A stretch of DNA of 64,000 nucleotides from Archaeoglobus sp. JdFR-27 (GTDB taxonomy: Archaea > Halobacteriota > Archaeoglobi > Archaeoglobales > Archaeoglobaceae). Of this stretch, positions 26,249 through 34,953 are shown in pieces. The first letter of the stretch is position 1, and the number at the start of each line of letters is the position of its first letter. Where the stretch lies: NCBI GenBank assembly GCA_002011235.1, contig MTMO01000055.1, positions 1-64,000 on the forward strand, given 5' to 3'. The translations under genes were made by a program, and so were the position numbers. Under the pieces are notes generated by a model. The model saw nothing but the letters and a program-made list of their open reading frames with translations. It did not search any database and was not told the origin of the DNA.

Positions 26249-27437
26249 GAACGATGAGAGAAGGCTGATAATTGTAGGCACAGCCCATGTTTCCAAAAAA
26301 TCAATTGAAGAGGTAGAGGAAGTTATTCTCACAGAAAGACCCGATGCAGTTGCGGTTGAGCTCGATCAGAGAAGATATCTGGATCTTGTGAAGCACCAGA
26401 AACCAGAGATTTCACTTGTGGATGTGATAAAAAAGGGAGAAGCCCATTTGATGCTTTTTCAGCTCCTTCTATCCTACTTTCAGAGAAAAATGGGGGAGAA
26501 ATTCGGTGTTAAACCTGGGGAAGAGATGCTAAAAGCAATAGAATGTGCAAAAAAAGTAAATGCTGATGTTTTGCTTATAGACAGAGACATAACAATTACG
26601 TTTAAAAGATTCTGGGATTCTTTGTCAATTTTAGAGAAAATAAAACTCTTTTTTAGCCTGATTGGTGGACTTTTTTCAAAGGAGGAAATCGATGTTGAAA
26701 AGATGCTCGAAGAAGATGTTTTGTCTACGATGGTCTCAGAGTTTCAGAAAGTTTCTCCCAACGCGGCAAGGGTATTGTTGGATGAAAGGGATGCTTTTAT
26801 GGCTGGAAATCTCATGAGGGCTTCTTCAAGATACAGCAAGATTGTCGCAGTTGTCGGAGCCGGACATAAAAAGGGGATCTCAGAATATTTGCTTCATAAA
26901 GAAATTCCGGAGCCGGAAAGCTTATTGGAGGTGAAAGAAAGAAGATTTAACCTTGCAAAAGTCCTGGGTTACAGTATTCTTGCGATCATAATCTTAATTT
27001 TCGTAGCTGTTCTTTCTTCCCTTAACACCCAGCTGATTCTAACAGCATTCTTCTATTGGTTTATGATAAATGGTGTTCTGTCAGCAATGGGGGCTGCAAT
27101 CGCGGGAGCCCATCCACTATCGATTCTAGCAGCTTTCTTATTCGCCTGGCTAACCTCCTTAAATCCTGCGATTGCAGCCGGATGGGTTTCAGGGTTGGTA
27201 GAGGCTTGGATAAGAAAGCCGACTTCAGGCGACTTGGAGAGGCTTTCAGAGGCAAAAACATTCAGAGATTTGATGAAGAACAAAGTATTTAAAGTTCTCA
27301 TGGTTGTCGCATTAACAAACATTGGAAGTATGATCGGAACGTTCCTTGGGATATATGTAGTTTTAAATCTAACCGGAATTGACATTACAGGTGTGTTGAG
27401 AAGTAGAATAAGCGATTTAATCGGTTTTATTTTCTAA
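26229..27437 (+). CDS. TraB/PrgY-like membrane protein
   Basis: A 402-residue protein. The N-terminal 230 residues are soluble with the TraB motifs IIVGTAHVSKKSIEEV, RPDAVAVELDQRRY and VVGAGHKKGI. The C-terminal 160 residues hold four or five transmembrane helices. Bacterial PrgY blocks pheromone activity, and the fold relates to erythromycin-esterase/Tiki-like metallopeptidases with conserved GxxH and Glu, both visible here. Archaeal function is unknown. It overlaps the M50 protease gene, so a joint role in membrane proteolysis or quality control can be guessed. The early start at 26229 is within the upstream gene; no better Met exists before the conserved region. Confidence 0.88.
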   Translation: MQNPPYENDERRLIIVGTAHVSKKSIEEVEEVILTERPDAVAVELDQRRYLDLVKHQKPEISLVDVIKKGEAHLMLFQLLLSYFQRKMGEKFGVKPGEEMLKAIECAKKVNADVLLIDRDITITFKRFWDSLSILEKIKLFFSLIGGLFSKEEIDVEKMLEEDVLSTMVSEFQKVSPNAARVLLDERDAFMAGNLMRASSRYSKIVAVVGAGHKKGISEYLLHKEIPEPESLLEVKERRFNLAKVLGYSILAIIILIFVAVLSSLNTQLILTAFFYWFMINGVLSAMGAAIAGAHPLSILAAFLFAWLTSLNPAIAAGWVSGLVEAWIRKPTSGDLERLSEAKTFRDLMKNKVFKVLMVVALTNIGSMIGTFLGIYVVLNLTGIDITGVLRSRISDLIGFIF

Positions 27438-27504
27438 GAAGGAGATCATTTCCAAGAAAAGCTACAAAAAAGGCTAGAAGAAAAACAACTTAAAATTTAC
27501 ATCT

Positions 27505-27813
27505 TCAACTTTTAATCCTATCTGGGTTGAATCCCTTCTTTATTAAAAGCTCCTTCACCCGATTAACATGATTTCCTTGGAGTTCTATAACTTTGTTTTT
27601 AACCGTCCCGCCACATGCAAGCTTTGATTTGAGATACTTTGCCAGTTCTTCGATGTTAATCTCACCCATGTCAATGCCCTCAATAAGAGTTACCTCCTTT
27701 CCGTAGCGCCTTTTCGATAGTTTTATTAGGATTTGTTGCTGTTCCTTGGCTACCTCTTCACAGACACACAGGTCTTTTGGCAGCCCACAGACACTGCAAA
27801 TTTCCGAACTCAT
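27505..27813 (-). CDS. Translation initiation factor eIF1/SUI1 homologue
   Basis: A 102-residue SUI1-family protein. The C-terminal region has the canonical [14 protein letters not shown], then [22 protein letters not shown] and [10 protein letters not shown]. The first 20 residues carry a small cysteine cluster ([14 protein letters not shown]), a zinc knuckle found in many archaeal eIF1 proteins. It binds the small ribosomal subunit and monitors start-codon selection. It stands alone between the TraB gene (convergent) and dacZ (same strand). Confidence 0.95.
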   Translation of the reverse strand: MSSEICSVCGLPKDLCVCEEVAKEQQQILIKLSKRRYGKEVTLIEGIDMGEINIEELAKYLKSKLACGGTVKNKVIELQGNHVNRVKELLIKKGFNPDRIKS

Positions 27814-27958
27814 CTTCTGCCTATACCTCCGATGTATTCCAGTTTAATTTTAAGATTTTAAAATTTTTGGTTGGTCGTATGGCTTAAAGCCTACCTATCA
27901 CATTTCCAAACTGTTTTTAAAGTTAACCTTTCTCCATCATTAAACAAAAACCTTTTAA

Positions 27959-28819
27959 TCAAACTAGGAAGATGCTGCTCAGCCTTAGGATCTCCTTACC
28001 ATCTTTGAATATCGTGATGTCCCCACCACTCTCTGACACAACTATCGCAATCGCCTCGGTTTCTTGTGATATTGCCGCACATGCCATGTGCCTTGCTCCC
28101 AGTCCAGGTTTGATCTTTAAATCCGATGCGGAAACATCAAGATACCTCCCTGCCGAAACAACAGTTCCGTCATCATCAACAATAAAAACTCCATCGAGCT
28201 GGGCGAACTCCCTTATCGTCTCCCAGATATATGGGTCTTTGATGTTTCTCACCTCAACTGAATGTCCTTCAAAGGGATTTATCACGAGTTGCCGAGATCT
28301 TTTTAGCACTTCTCTCACATCTCCAACAATAAAGGCTGTTCCGATTGTCTTACCCTCTCTGCCTTTTGCTGCAAGACTTACAGCCACGTTCAGGATCGCT
28401 CTTATTATTTCAGGATCTACTCTTTCACTACACTCTATAATCGCATTGTAAAGACTACTCTTTTTTGGGTTAAGGATAAGGATACCTTGGTAAGACTCCA
28501 AGTTTACAAGAATTACAAAATTATCTGAAATAGGAATATTTTTTAAATAAGCTAAAGAAGATACATATTCAAAAGTATGATGCCCTATTATCATCTTCTC
28601 GATGAATTCAGTTCCGAGTATCTTTTCAAGGTCATATTCCTTTTCAAGAGAGAAGACAACCGATTCAATGTAAGTGGAGTACTTCTTAGGCACATTATAT
28701 ATTCTAACGCCGTCAATGACCTCTGAATCAACATAACTATTTGATATTATGAAAATCTGGTTTTCGTTTATCGCCTTTGCAATTCTGACAGCGTTTTTGA
28801 GGAGTAATTCGAGCATCAA
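27959..28819 (-). CDS. dacZ: Diadenylate cyclase (DacZ-type, DisA_N domain)
   Basis: A 286-residue protein with an N-terminal pyruvate-kinase-like domain and a C-terminal DAC domain (about residues 150-280), the DacZ layout of euryarchaea. The enzyme makes cyclic di-AMP from two ATP. The motif pair is present but modified: LDGVFIVDDDG instead of DGA, and GARHMACAAIS instead of GARHRAA. ESGGDITIFKDG follows as in active members. The start is one of two adjacent Met codons. c-di-AMP in archaea is linked to osmoregulation; the Mrp antiporter cluster is 4 kb away, though no direct link is shown. Confidence 0.88.
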   Translation of the reverse strand: MMLELLLKNAVRIAKAINENQIFIISNSYVDSEVIDGVRIYNVPKKYSTYIESVVFSLEKEYDLEKILGTEFIEKMIIGHHTFEYVSSLAYLKNIPISDNFVILVNLESYQGILILNPKKSSLYNAIIECSERVDPEIIRAILNVAVSLAAKGREGKTIGTAFIVGDVREVLKRSRQLVINPFEGHSVEVRNIKDPYIWETIREFAQLDGVFIVDDDGTVVSAGRYLDVSASDLKIKPGLGARHMACAAISQETEAIAIVVSESGGDITIFKDGKEILRLSSIFLV

Positions 28820-28944
28820 TTATTTCAAATCTTCCAATGAATTTTAATTTTTGCCTTCACGGTATGATGAAATCTTTATTTTTAGTTGAGAAGCAAAAAT
28901 AATGCAGGGTAAAAGATTAAAAAGCAACACACAGAGGTAACCAT

Positions 28945-29424
28945 ATGATTGTCACAACTTCAAGAAAGCCTGGAAGAAAAACCAGGACATTTGTAAGACT
29001 TCTTTCCAGTTATATGAACTGGCATTACATTCCGAGAGGTAAAAAGAGCCTTGAAGATTTCTTTTCTTCATTTCCCGATTTGGTGATAATAGAAGAGATA
29101 AAAGGCAACCCTAGTATTTTAAAGGTTTTTAAAAACTCAAAAGAAATTTTCAGAATTCGATTTAACCTTGTAAGAACGGTAAAATTAAAAATGGATAATT
29201 CTCCAGTTTTCTTTTCAGGAAAACTTGAATTTAATCCTTCAATCCTTGGCGCAGTTCCTTCTAACATCGCAGGAGAAAAAATTAAAAGAAAACTTAAAAT
29301 TAGAAAAGAACTGGTTAAAGAGGTGATTGTTGGGAAGAAAAGAGGGAGAATTTTTTTAGATTTTAGGTACAGAGGAAAGACGATGATGTTCATCTACCTC
29401 AACAGGAAAGGTTATGAACCATGA
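28945..29424 (+). CDS. Brix domain-containing ribosome biogenesis protein (archaeal Imp4-like)
   Basis: A 159-residue single Brix domain protein. It begins with MIVTTSRKPGRKTRTFVRLL and continues with WHYIPRGKKSLEDF and VIIEEIKGNPSILKVF, all typical of the archaeal Imp4/Brix family used in rRNA maturation. AGAGGTAACC precedes the ATG. It opens the Brix-pcc1-pfdB operon conserved in euryarchaea; the usual upstream L37Ae and RpoP genes are not adjacent here. Confidence 0.92.
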   Translation: MIVTTSRKPGRKTRTFVRLLSSYMNWHYIPRGKKSLEDFFSSFPDLVIIEEIKGNPSILKVFKNSKEIFRIRFNLVRTVKLKMDNSPVFFSGKLEFNPSILGAVPSNIAGEKIKRKLKIRKELVKEVIVGKKRGRIFLDFRYRGKTMMFIYLNRKGYEP

Positions 29425-29439
29425 AATTTCAGCTTTCCC

Positions 29440-29673
29440 ATGGAACAATTTACAGGAATCTTCGAATTCAGGTTAAGAGACCCTGTGATCGTTTACGAAT
29501 CTCTTAAACCCGAAGAGGGAGAAGGGATACGAAGTAAGGCAAAAATTTATTTAAAGGGAGATTCGTTATTGCTCAAGCTTGAGGCCGAAGATCTTACTTC
29601 ATTTAGGGCCTCATTAAACACATGGTTGAGACTTATAAAAACATGTGAAGAGGTGTTAGGATATGGGTACTGA
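29440..29673 (+). CDS. pcc1: KEOPS complex subunit Pcc1
   Basis: A 77-residue protein with the Pcc1 pattern: two strands in GIFEFRLRDPVIVYESLKPEE, then KAKIYLKGDSLLLKLEAEDLTSFRASLNTWLRLI. Pcc1 dimers organise the KEOPS complex, which makes N6-threonylcarbamoyladenosine in tRNAs. It is 15 bases after the Brix gene and overlaps prefoldin beta by 11 bases. The other KEOPS genes are not in the window. Confidence 0.92.
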   Translation: MEQFTGIFEFRLRDPVIVYESLKPEEGEGIRSKAKIYLKGDSLLLKLEAEDLTSFRASLNTWLRLIKTCEEVLGYGY

Positions 29674-30013
29674 ACTTCCACCCCAACTCCAAAATATGGT
29701 CGCTCAACTTCAGCAACTCCAGCAACAGCTCCAGATTGTTGTGAATCAGAGATTACAACTTGATTCTACACTAAAAGAGACTGAGATGGCCCTTGAAGAG
29801 CTGCAGAAAAAAGAGGATACGGTTGTTTACAAGGCAGTAGGAGGAATTCTCGTCCAGACGAGCAAAGATGAAATGGTTAAGGAGCTTGAAGAGAAGACCG
29901 AAACGCTGAAAATAAGGATTAAAACCCTTGAGAGGCAGGAGGAGAAGCTCAAAGAGAGGTTGATGGAGCTACAAAAGAAGGTTCAATCGATGCTGAGCCC
30001 ACAGGCCGGTTAA
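29663..30013 (+). CDS. pfdB: Prefoldin subunit beta
   Basis: A 116-residue protein consisting of two long coiled-coil helices (residues 5-45 and 70-110) joined by a short beta hairpin with the conserved KEDTVVYKAVGGILVQTSKDE. It assembles with alpha subunits into the hexameric chaperone that passes unfolded proteins to the thermosome. The N-terminal glutamine-rich stretch (QLQQLQQQLQ) is part of the coil. It ends the operon. Confidence 0.96.
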   Translation: MGTELPPQLQNMVAQLQQLQQQLQIVVNQRLQLDSTLKETEMALEELQKKEDTVVYKAVGGILVQTSKDEMVKELEEKTETLKIRIKTLERQEEKLKERLMELQKKVQSMLSPQAG

Positions 30014-30075
30014 TTGGGTCACAGTTCAATCATAAATTTTTAGATTTTCGATTTGAATTCTTGATAATTCTTGAT

Positions 30076-30906
30076 TTAATTCCCTTCATGATCCAGTTTC
30101 AACCCGAGCCTTTGCATATGCTTTTCGATCATAATCCTTTCAAAATGCCCATACACTCCTTTGGGTTCGGGTAATTTCCTGTATATTATGCCCTTACCAA
30201 CCGGGTCCTCTCCTAACGAAACAAGTTCTTTAATCCTTTCTTCTCTGTTAAAAAACGTTTGTAGATATCCGTCAAGTCTCCTCAGAATCTCTTCATTTCC
30301 ACGAATAACGTCTCCATGGCCTGGAACAGCAATCTCTACCCCTTCTCCAATTATCTTTTTTACTTTTTTGATTGAATTTATGAAATCATCTACATCACAA
30401 TCCAGACAACCATACCAAGGTCCGAAAGAAGAGAGGTCGATGTCAGCAAGATAAAAAATCTTATCGTTAATCAGAAAGCAACAGTGGCCAGCGGAATGAC
30501 CGGGAGTATGTATAACATCAATTCGAGATTTAAACTCGAGAACATCTCCATCTTGAAAAACCTCATGGACCTTGCAGAACTCGAAATTAACAAATATCTT
30601 AACTAATTCACCAAGACCATACCTCTTCTTGAACTCCTCAAAATTTTCAACCCCCTCTGCATCTAGCTCATGGGCAAAGACCTCGTCTGCAATGCAATTT
30701 TTTGCTATGTGATCCTCATGCCAATGGGAGTTAACGATCGTTTCTACCTTAAACCCTTGGAGATTTTTGCCAGCTCCACTGTCCAAAAGACAGGAATCCT
30801 TTATGAGGATGCAATTGCTAAAAGGATAACGCCCACGGTTTTCTCCCTCAACAAGATAAATATTTTTATCAAGTTTGCTGACTTCCACATAAAAGCCTAT
30901 GGGCAT
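30076..30906 (-). CDS. Metallo-beta-lactamase fold hydrolase
   Basis: A 276-residue protein with the full metal-binding set of glyoxalase II-like hydrolases: NSHWHEDHIAKN (HxHxDH), HTPGHSAGHCCFLI, YLADIDLS (bridging Asp) and AVPGHGDVI. The N-terminal YLVEGENRGRYPFSNCILI and LLDSGAGKN fit the same group. No thioester-specific residues can be read. It is 53 bases downstream of the broken ArsR-type gene on the same strand, so the regulator may once have controlled it. Confidence 0.88.
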   Translation of the reverse strand: MPIGFYVEVSKLDKNIYLVEGENRGRYPFSNCILIKDSCLLDSGAGKNLQGFKVETIVNSHWHEDHIAKNCIADEVFAHELDAEGVENFEEFKKRYGLGELVKIFVNFEFCKVHEVFQDGDVLEFKSRIDVIHTPGHSAGHCCFLINDKIFYLADIDLSSFGPWYGCLDCDVDDFINSIKKVKKIIGEGVEIAVPGHGDVIRGNEEILRRLDGYLQTFFNREERIKELVSLGEDPVGKGIIYRKLPEPKGVYGHFERIMIEKHMQRLGLKLDHEGN

Positions 30907-30958
30907 CTCTTTATTATTTTTTGCTATCTAGGTAAGCAGGATCTTACGATCTGTAAAC

Positions 30959-31322
30959 CTACCAAGGATTAGATAATTCTTCCGGTAATTCTTCCGGTAA
31001 TTCTTCCGGTAATTCTTCCGGTAATTCTTCCGGAATTAAATATCCGAGACTAGACTCATCTTTTTCAAACACATTGAGAAAAAACTTTCTGTATGGTGAT
31101 GGAGAGATTTCCAGCCTTATATCTTTCTTCAGCCTGTAGTATTTTTTCTCTTTCCTTCAATCTGTGTTCAACCAGTCCTGAACTTTCCAAAATATCGAGA
31201 TGATATTTTACAGTCTTTCCATCAATTCTCAGCTCCTCTACGATCCCTGTGACACACCTCTCACCTCTAGATAACATCTTCAATATCTAAAGCCTTTTCT
31301 TTGAACCCAGCATTTCAATCAT
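30959..31322 (-). pseudogene. Broken ArsR-family winged-helix regulator with PEEL-repeat tail
   Basis: The ORF track shows only a 72-residue piece (31065-31283). Reading further, an upstream ATG at 31322 gives MIEMLGSKKRL, then an in-frame TAG, then ILKMLSRGERCVTGIVEELR and GKTVKYHLDILESSGLVEHR, a textbook ArsR helix-turn-helix. The frame breaks in a run of six A; removing one A gives REKYYRLKKDIRLEISPSPY, FLNVFEKDESSLGYL and five PEEL units before SNPW and a stop at 30959. So one stop plus one homopolymer shift separate it from a normal gene. It may be a recent pseudogene, a phase-variable gene or partly a sequencing error. Confidence 0.7.
30974..31033 (-). repeat. Five tandem copies of a 12-bp unit (coding PEEL)
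   Basis: TAATTCTTCCGG is repeated five times without mismatch (30974, 30986, 30998, 31010, 31022). Read on the minus strand in the restored frame of the regulator it encodes repeated Pro-Glu-Glu-Leu at the C terminus. A multiple-of-three unit keeps frame on expansion or contraction, typical of slippage in coding DNA. It is not a CRISPR array, having no spacers. Confidence 0.95.
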
Positions 31323-31375
31323 TTATATATAAAATTCCTAAGAAAATTTATATAGTTTTGCTATCCATTCGAGGC

Positions 31376-31654
31376 ATGGCACATCTTCCAATATTGCGAG
31401 ACAAAAAAAGAGTTATAGAAACAGGGGAATTCGAATTTGAGACTTACGTATCAAAAAAAGAGCTTATAAATTTCCTAAAAAACCTGATAGAACAGATGGA
31501 ACATGGAAACGAAGTAACTATAAGTTCTGATGAATGGGAAATAAATTTCAATTTCACAGAGCCGGTTGAGGTGGAGATAGAACTCAACAGCGATGAGAGG
31601 AAACTTGAAATCGAGATCGAATTTAGACAACGATCAAAAATTCAGAGTGGATAG
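31376..31654 (+). CDS. amphi-Trp domain protein
   Basis: The ORF starts at 31301, but MAHLPILRDKKRVIE at 31376 is the natural start: a TATA-like AATTTATATAG lies about 25 bases before it (leaderless). The resulting 92-residue protein has KKELINFLKNLIEQMEHGNEVTI, then DEWEINFNFTEPVEVEIEL and KLEIEIEFR, the alternating pattern of the small amphi-Trp domain. Its function is unknown; the domain is widespread in archaea and bacteria. It is divergent from the broken ArsR-type gene. Confidence 0.8.
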   Translation: MAHLPILRDKKRVIETGEFEFETYVSKKELINFLKNLIEQMEHGNEVTISSDEWEINFNFTEPVEVEIELNSDERKLEIEIEFRQRSKIQSG

Positions 31655-31844
31655 GAATTACAATTAACTAATAAAGTCGTTAAATCGAAATTAACAAAAA
31701 CCAATTTCTTTCTCCTTAGTTTAACAAAAAAACAACTTTCAAAAAGAGTGCTCGTTATCTGCCAATTGAAAGGTAAAGGTTTTAATAGATACTAAAAAAT
31801 AAGGAAAAGGTTAAATAAACTCCTCCAACCCAAGTGAAAAATGT

Positions 31845-33254
31845 ATGAAATTTGATGTTATCATTGTTGGAGCTGGGCCAGGAGGGATGTTCGCGGCCCA
31901 TAAACTGGCAGGAAAGCTCAAGGTTGCTGTTTTTGAGATGGGAAGGGATATAAATAAAAGAAGATGTCCAATAGATTTGTCTGAGGCTTTCTGTATGAAA
32001 TGTGAGCCATGTAACATAACTTCAGGTGTTGGAGGAGCTGGAGGACTTTCAGATGGAAAACTTAATTTCGTAAAACCCGAGTATCCTTCGAGCTTCACGG
32101 TTGGTGGAGACTTCTTGGGGCTTATCGATCAGAATTATCTTTTGGAGAAGATGAATGAAGTAGACTCAATTTTTTTAGAAAATGGAGCTCCTGATGAAGT
32201 TTATGGAATGGACAATGGAAAACTGGATGAATTTCTCAAAAAAGCTAATGCAGCTGGAATAGAGTTCGTTCCACTCAAGCAAAGGCATGTCGGCAGTGAT
32301 GAACTTCCAAAGGTGATAAAAAACATTGAAAACTATTTGATTGGAAATGGAGTTAAGATCTTTCCAAAAACATCGGTTGTGGATATCAACCCAGTTGAGA
32401 AAAAAATCGTAACGTCAAAGGGAAAGGAGTATAAGTATGATAAACTGATCGTTGGGGTTGGAAGGTGGGGGGCGGAATGGCTTGAAAAATGGACTGAAAA
32501 GTACGAGCTTGCAGTCAGCAAGGACTCCGAGGCTAGAGCAATAGATGTTGGAGTTAGGGTTGAGGTTCCAGCATCGATAATGGAGGAGATTACATCGGTT
32601 ATTTACGATCCAAAGCTTAAAGTTGTGACGAAGAAGTATGACGACTACCTCAGGACTTTCTGCACCTGTCCATGGGGATGGGTGATAAGAGAAGACTATG
32701 GAGATTTCTGTTTAGTTAATGGACACAGTAAAGCAAAGGAGAGATCGAACAATACAAATTTTGCCCTTCTTGGCCACTACAAATTTACAGAACCTTTCGA
32801 ACACCCAAATGAGTGGGGAAGAGATCTCGCAAGGATTACTACGAAGCTTGGTGGTGGGAATCCAATTGTCCAGAGGTTAAAGGATCTTAGGCTTGGAAGG
32901 AGGAGCACAGAGAACAGAATAAAGAGCAATATTCTCGTGAGACCAACACTTGAGAAGGCAATTCCCGGAGATATAAGCCTTGCTTATCCAGGAAGGGTCG
33001 TTACCGATATATTAGATGCTTTAGAACAGCTGGATCGTGTAATTCCAGGTGTTGCGGATGATTCAACCCTGATCTATGCACCAGAAATAAAATTCTATTC
33101 TTTAAAATTGAAGGTTGATAAGAACATGAGAACGAACATAAAACACGTTTACGCAATTGGAGACGGAGCTGGAATTAGTAGAGGGATTGTTGGAGCTGCT
33201 GTGACTGGATTAATAGCAGCAGAGAGCATACTGGGGGATTTTAAGAAAAATTAG
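31845..33254 (+). CDS. FAD-dependent oxidoreductase (COG2509-like)
   Basis: A 469-residue flavoprotein. The Rossmann motif VIIVGAGPGGMFAAHKLAG binds FAD at the N terminus, and AIGDGAGISRGIVGAAVTGLIAAE near the end is the second FAD-contacting segment. Three closely spaced cysteines (FCMKCEPCNITSG) sit at about residue 46-51, where COG2509-type dehydrogenases have CP...C motifs; they may be redox active. Substrate unknown. A TATA-like GGTTAAATAAAC lies upstream. The next gene, purP, follows after a few bases, so they may be cotranscribed. Confidence 0.88.
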   Translation: MKFDVIIVGAGPGGMFAAHKLAGKLKVAVFEMGRDINKRRCPIDLSEAFCMKCEPCNITSGVGGAGGLSDGKLNFVKPEYPSSFTVGGDFLGLIDQNYLLEKMNEVDSIFLENGAPDEVYGMDNGKLDEFLKKANAAGIEFVPLKQRHVGSDELPKVIKNIENYLIGNGVKIFPKTSVVDINPVEKKIVTSKGKEYKYDKLIVGVGRWGAEWLEKWTEKYELAVSKDSEARAIDVGVRVEVPASIMEEITSVIYDPKLKVVTKKYDDYLRTFCTCPWGWVIREDYGDFCLVNGHSKAKERSNNTNFALLGHYKFTEPFEHPNEWGRDLARITTKLGGGNPIVQRLKDLRLGRRSTENRIKSNILVRPTLEKAIPGDISLAYPGRVVTDILDALEQLDRVIPGVADDSTLIYAPEIKFYSLKLKVDKNMRTNIKHVYAIGDGAGISRGIVGAAVTGLIAAESILGDFKKN

Positions 33255-33279
33255 TTGAATGGGATTCTGGGTGGTTGAA

Positions 33280-34401
33280 ATGATGGAGAAAGCGAAAAAG
33301 ATAGCAGGAGAATATGAAGATGTCACAATAGGTATCTTTGGTTCTCATTCAGCAAAGGAGACAGGAATTTCTGCCAAAAGTTTCGGTCTAAAAACGGTTA
33401 TAATAGTTCAGAAAGGGAGGGAGAAACTCTATACAAATTTTAACAGACACCTCTATGACGAAATTCTTCTCTTAGATTCCTTTAAAGATCTTTTGAATAA
33501 AGAGATTCAGGAGAAACTTGTGGAGATGAACACGATATTCATTCCTAATAGGAGTTTTGCCGTTTATGTGGGATACGATGGAATTGAGAAGGAATTTCTT
33601 GTTCCGATATACGGTAACCGATTCATGCTTAGGGCTGAAGAGAGAAATTTTGAGAGAGGGCAGTATTATCTTCTAAAGAAGGCTGGATTGAGATTTCCGA
33701 TAGAATTTTCCTCCCCTGAAGAGATCGACAGGCTCGTTGTTGTAAAGGTTCAGCAGGCCAAAAACCCGCTTGAGAGGGCATTCTTCTACGCTTCATCTCC
33801 AGAAGATTACTACAAACAGGCAGAAGAACTTCTCAAAGCCGGTGTTATCAACAAAGAAGGATTAAAAAAGGCCAGAATCGAGGAATACATTCTGGGAGCG
33901 AGATTCAATGCGAATTTCCACAGTTATGCTTTAAAGGATGTTTTTGGAAATTTCGATTTTGTAGGATTTTCCGATAGGAGGCAGGTAAACCTTCAGGGCT
34001 TCCTGAATCTTCCCGCAAAGGATCAGCTAAAAATCGATGTGCCAGTTAGGAACGAAGAGATCGGCCATTTTGGTGTTACGATGAGAGAGAGCAAGCAGCA
34101 GATGATCTACGAATATGCCGAGAGGTTCATCGAAACTTGCAAAGAAGAATATCCTCCAGGACTGATCGGCCTCTTCGGTCTGCAAGGGGCAATAGCTTAC
34201 GATGTTAACGACAAACTCGACTTCTTCGTCTTCGATGTTTCTCCAAGAGTGCCAGGAGATCCTGCTATCGGTCCAACCTCCCCTGAGATGAGAAATCTAA
34301 AGCTGAAACATGGTATAAATATCGAAGACCCTCTAGATCTCTCGATGATGGAGATAGCGAAGGCGAAAGAGTTGGGAAGGCTGGATGAGATTGTAACCTG
34401 A
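33280..34401 (+). CDS. purP: Formate-dependent AICAR formyltransferase ligase PurP
   Basis: A 373-residue ATP-grasp enzyme that formylates AICAR using formate and ATP, the archaeal step replacing PurH formyltransferase. Recognised features are IGIFGSHSAKETGISAKSFGL at the N terminus (AICAR site), VPIYGNRFMLRAEERN, and the C-terminal FFVFDVSPRVPGDPAIGPTSPEM. ORF track begins at 33259; the ATG at 33280 is preceded by GGTGG at proper spacing and removes an odd N-terminal extension. It directly follows the flavoprotein gene. Formate for this step could come from C1 metabolism. Confidence 0.93.
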   Translation: MMEKAKKIAGEYEDVTIGIFGSHSAKETGISAKSFGLKTVIIVQKGREKLYTNFNRHLYDEILLLDSFKDLLNKEIQEKLVEMNTIFIPNRSFAVYVGYDGIEKEFLVPIYGNRFMLRAEERNFERGQYYLLKKAGLRFPIEFSSPEEIDRLVVVKVQQAKNPLERAFFYASSPEDYYKQAEELLKAGVINKEGLKKARIEEYILGARFNANFHSYALKDVFGNFDFVGFSDRRQVNLQGFLNLPAKDQLKIDVPVRNEEIGHFGVTMRESKQQMIYEYAERFIETCKEEYPPGLIGLFGLQGAIAYDVNDKLDFFVFDVSPRVPGDPAIGPTSPEMRNLKLKHGINIEDPLDLSMMEIAKAKELGRLDEIVT

Positions 34402-34514
34402 GGTCATAACCTGAAAGTAGTACAATGATAAATCAAGAGTAATATATACATATATACAACAATTAAACAAGACTTTAAGAAAAAAGCAAGGAAAGTCAGA
34501 TAAAAATCACCAAA

Positions 34515-34892
34515 TCATTCAACAAGAACAGCGTTAATCACGCCTTCCTGAGATGGACGATTGGTAACCCTGGCATTTCCGATGGATGTTTCGATAATAG
34601 CTCCTTTCGTTATAACATTCTTCCTCACATAATGGACATGGGCCTTATTTTCAATGACATTCTTGATTTCAGCCTTGACAACTTTGTTTTGTTTTGGATC
34701 GTAGACGTTAGCGAATTTATCCATGACAAGCTTTATTTTAATGTTTCCCCCCCTGCCTCGCTCTTTCTTAATCTTTCTATCCCCTATCAGGGTTTCAACT
34801 TGCGGTCTCCCAAGCTCATACTTCCTTTTCTTCCTTGCACTCCTTATCAGCTTCCCTGTGAATGTTCTTCTACTTCTTCCCTGCCAAACCAT
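34515..34892 (-). CDS. rps8e: 30S ribosomal protein S8e
   Basis: Starting from the ATG at 34892 (MVWQGRSRRTF), which is preceded by AGGTGG, the protein has 125 residues; the ORF track's GTG at 34901 overlaps that Shine-Dalgarno. Hallmarks are SRRTFTGKLIRSARKKRKYELGR, ETLIGDRKIKKERGRGGN and the C-terminal ARVTNRPSQEGVINAVLVE. Archaeal/eukaryotic small-subunit protein. A TATA element AAATATTTAAGT lies at about 34927-34938 and a repeated 15-mer is upstream of it. Confidence 0.96.
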   Translation of the reverse strand: MVWQGRSRRTFTGKLIRSARKKRKYELGRPQVETLIGDRKIKKERGRGGNIKIKLVMDKFANVYDPKQNKVVKAEIKNVIENKAHVHYVRKNVITKGAIIETSIGNARVTNRPSQEGVINAVLVE

Positions 34893-34953
34893 CTGAACCA
34901 CCTAGCCTGGCAAATTCCCCAACTCTACTTAAATATTTTTCTTATGTTAAAGG

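Noticed and set aside
30974-31033. Five tandem repeats as a CRISPR array
   Set aside because: The 12-bp units are contiguous with no spacers, and they code PEEL in the frame of the broken regulator.
31301-31375. N-terminal extension of the amphi-Trp protein in the ORF track
   Set aside because: The TATA-like box lies inside this stretch and the conserved sequence begins at the ATG at 31376.
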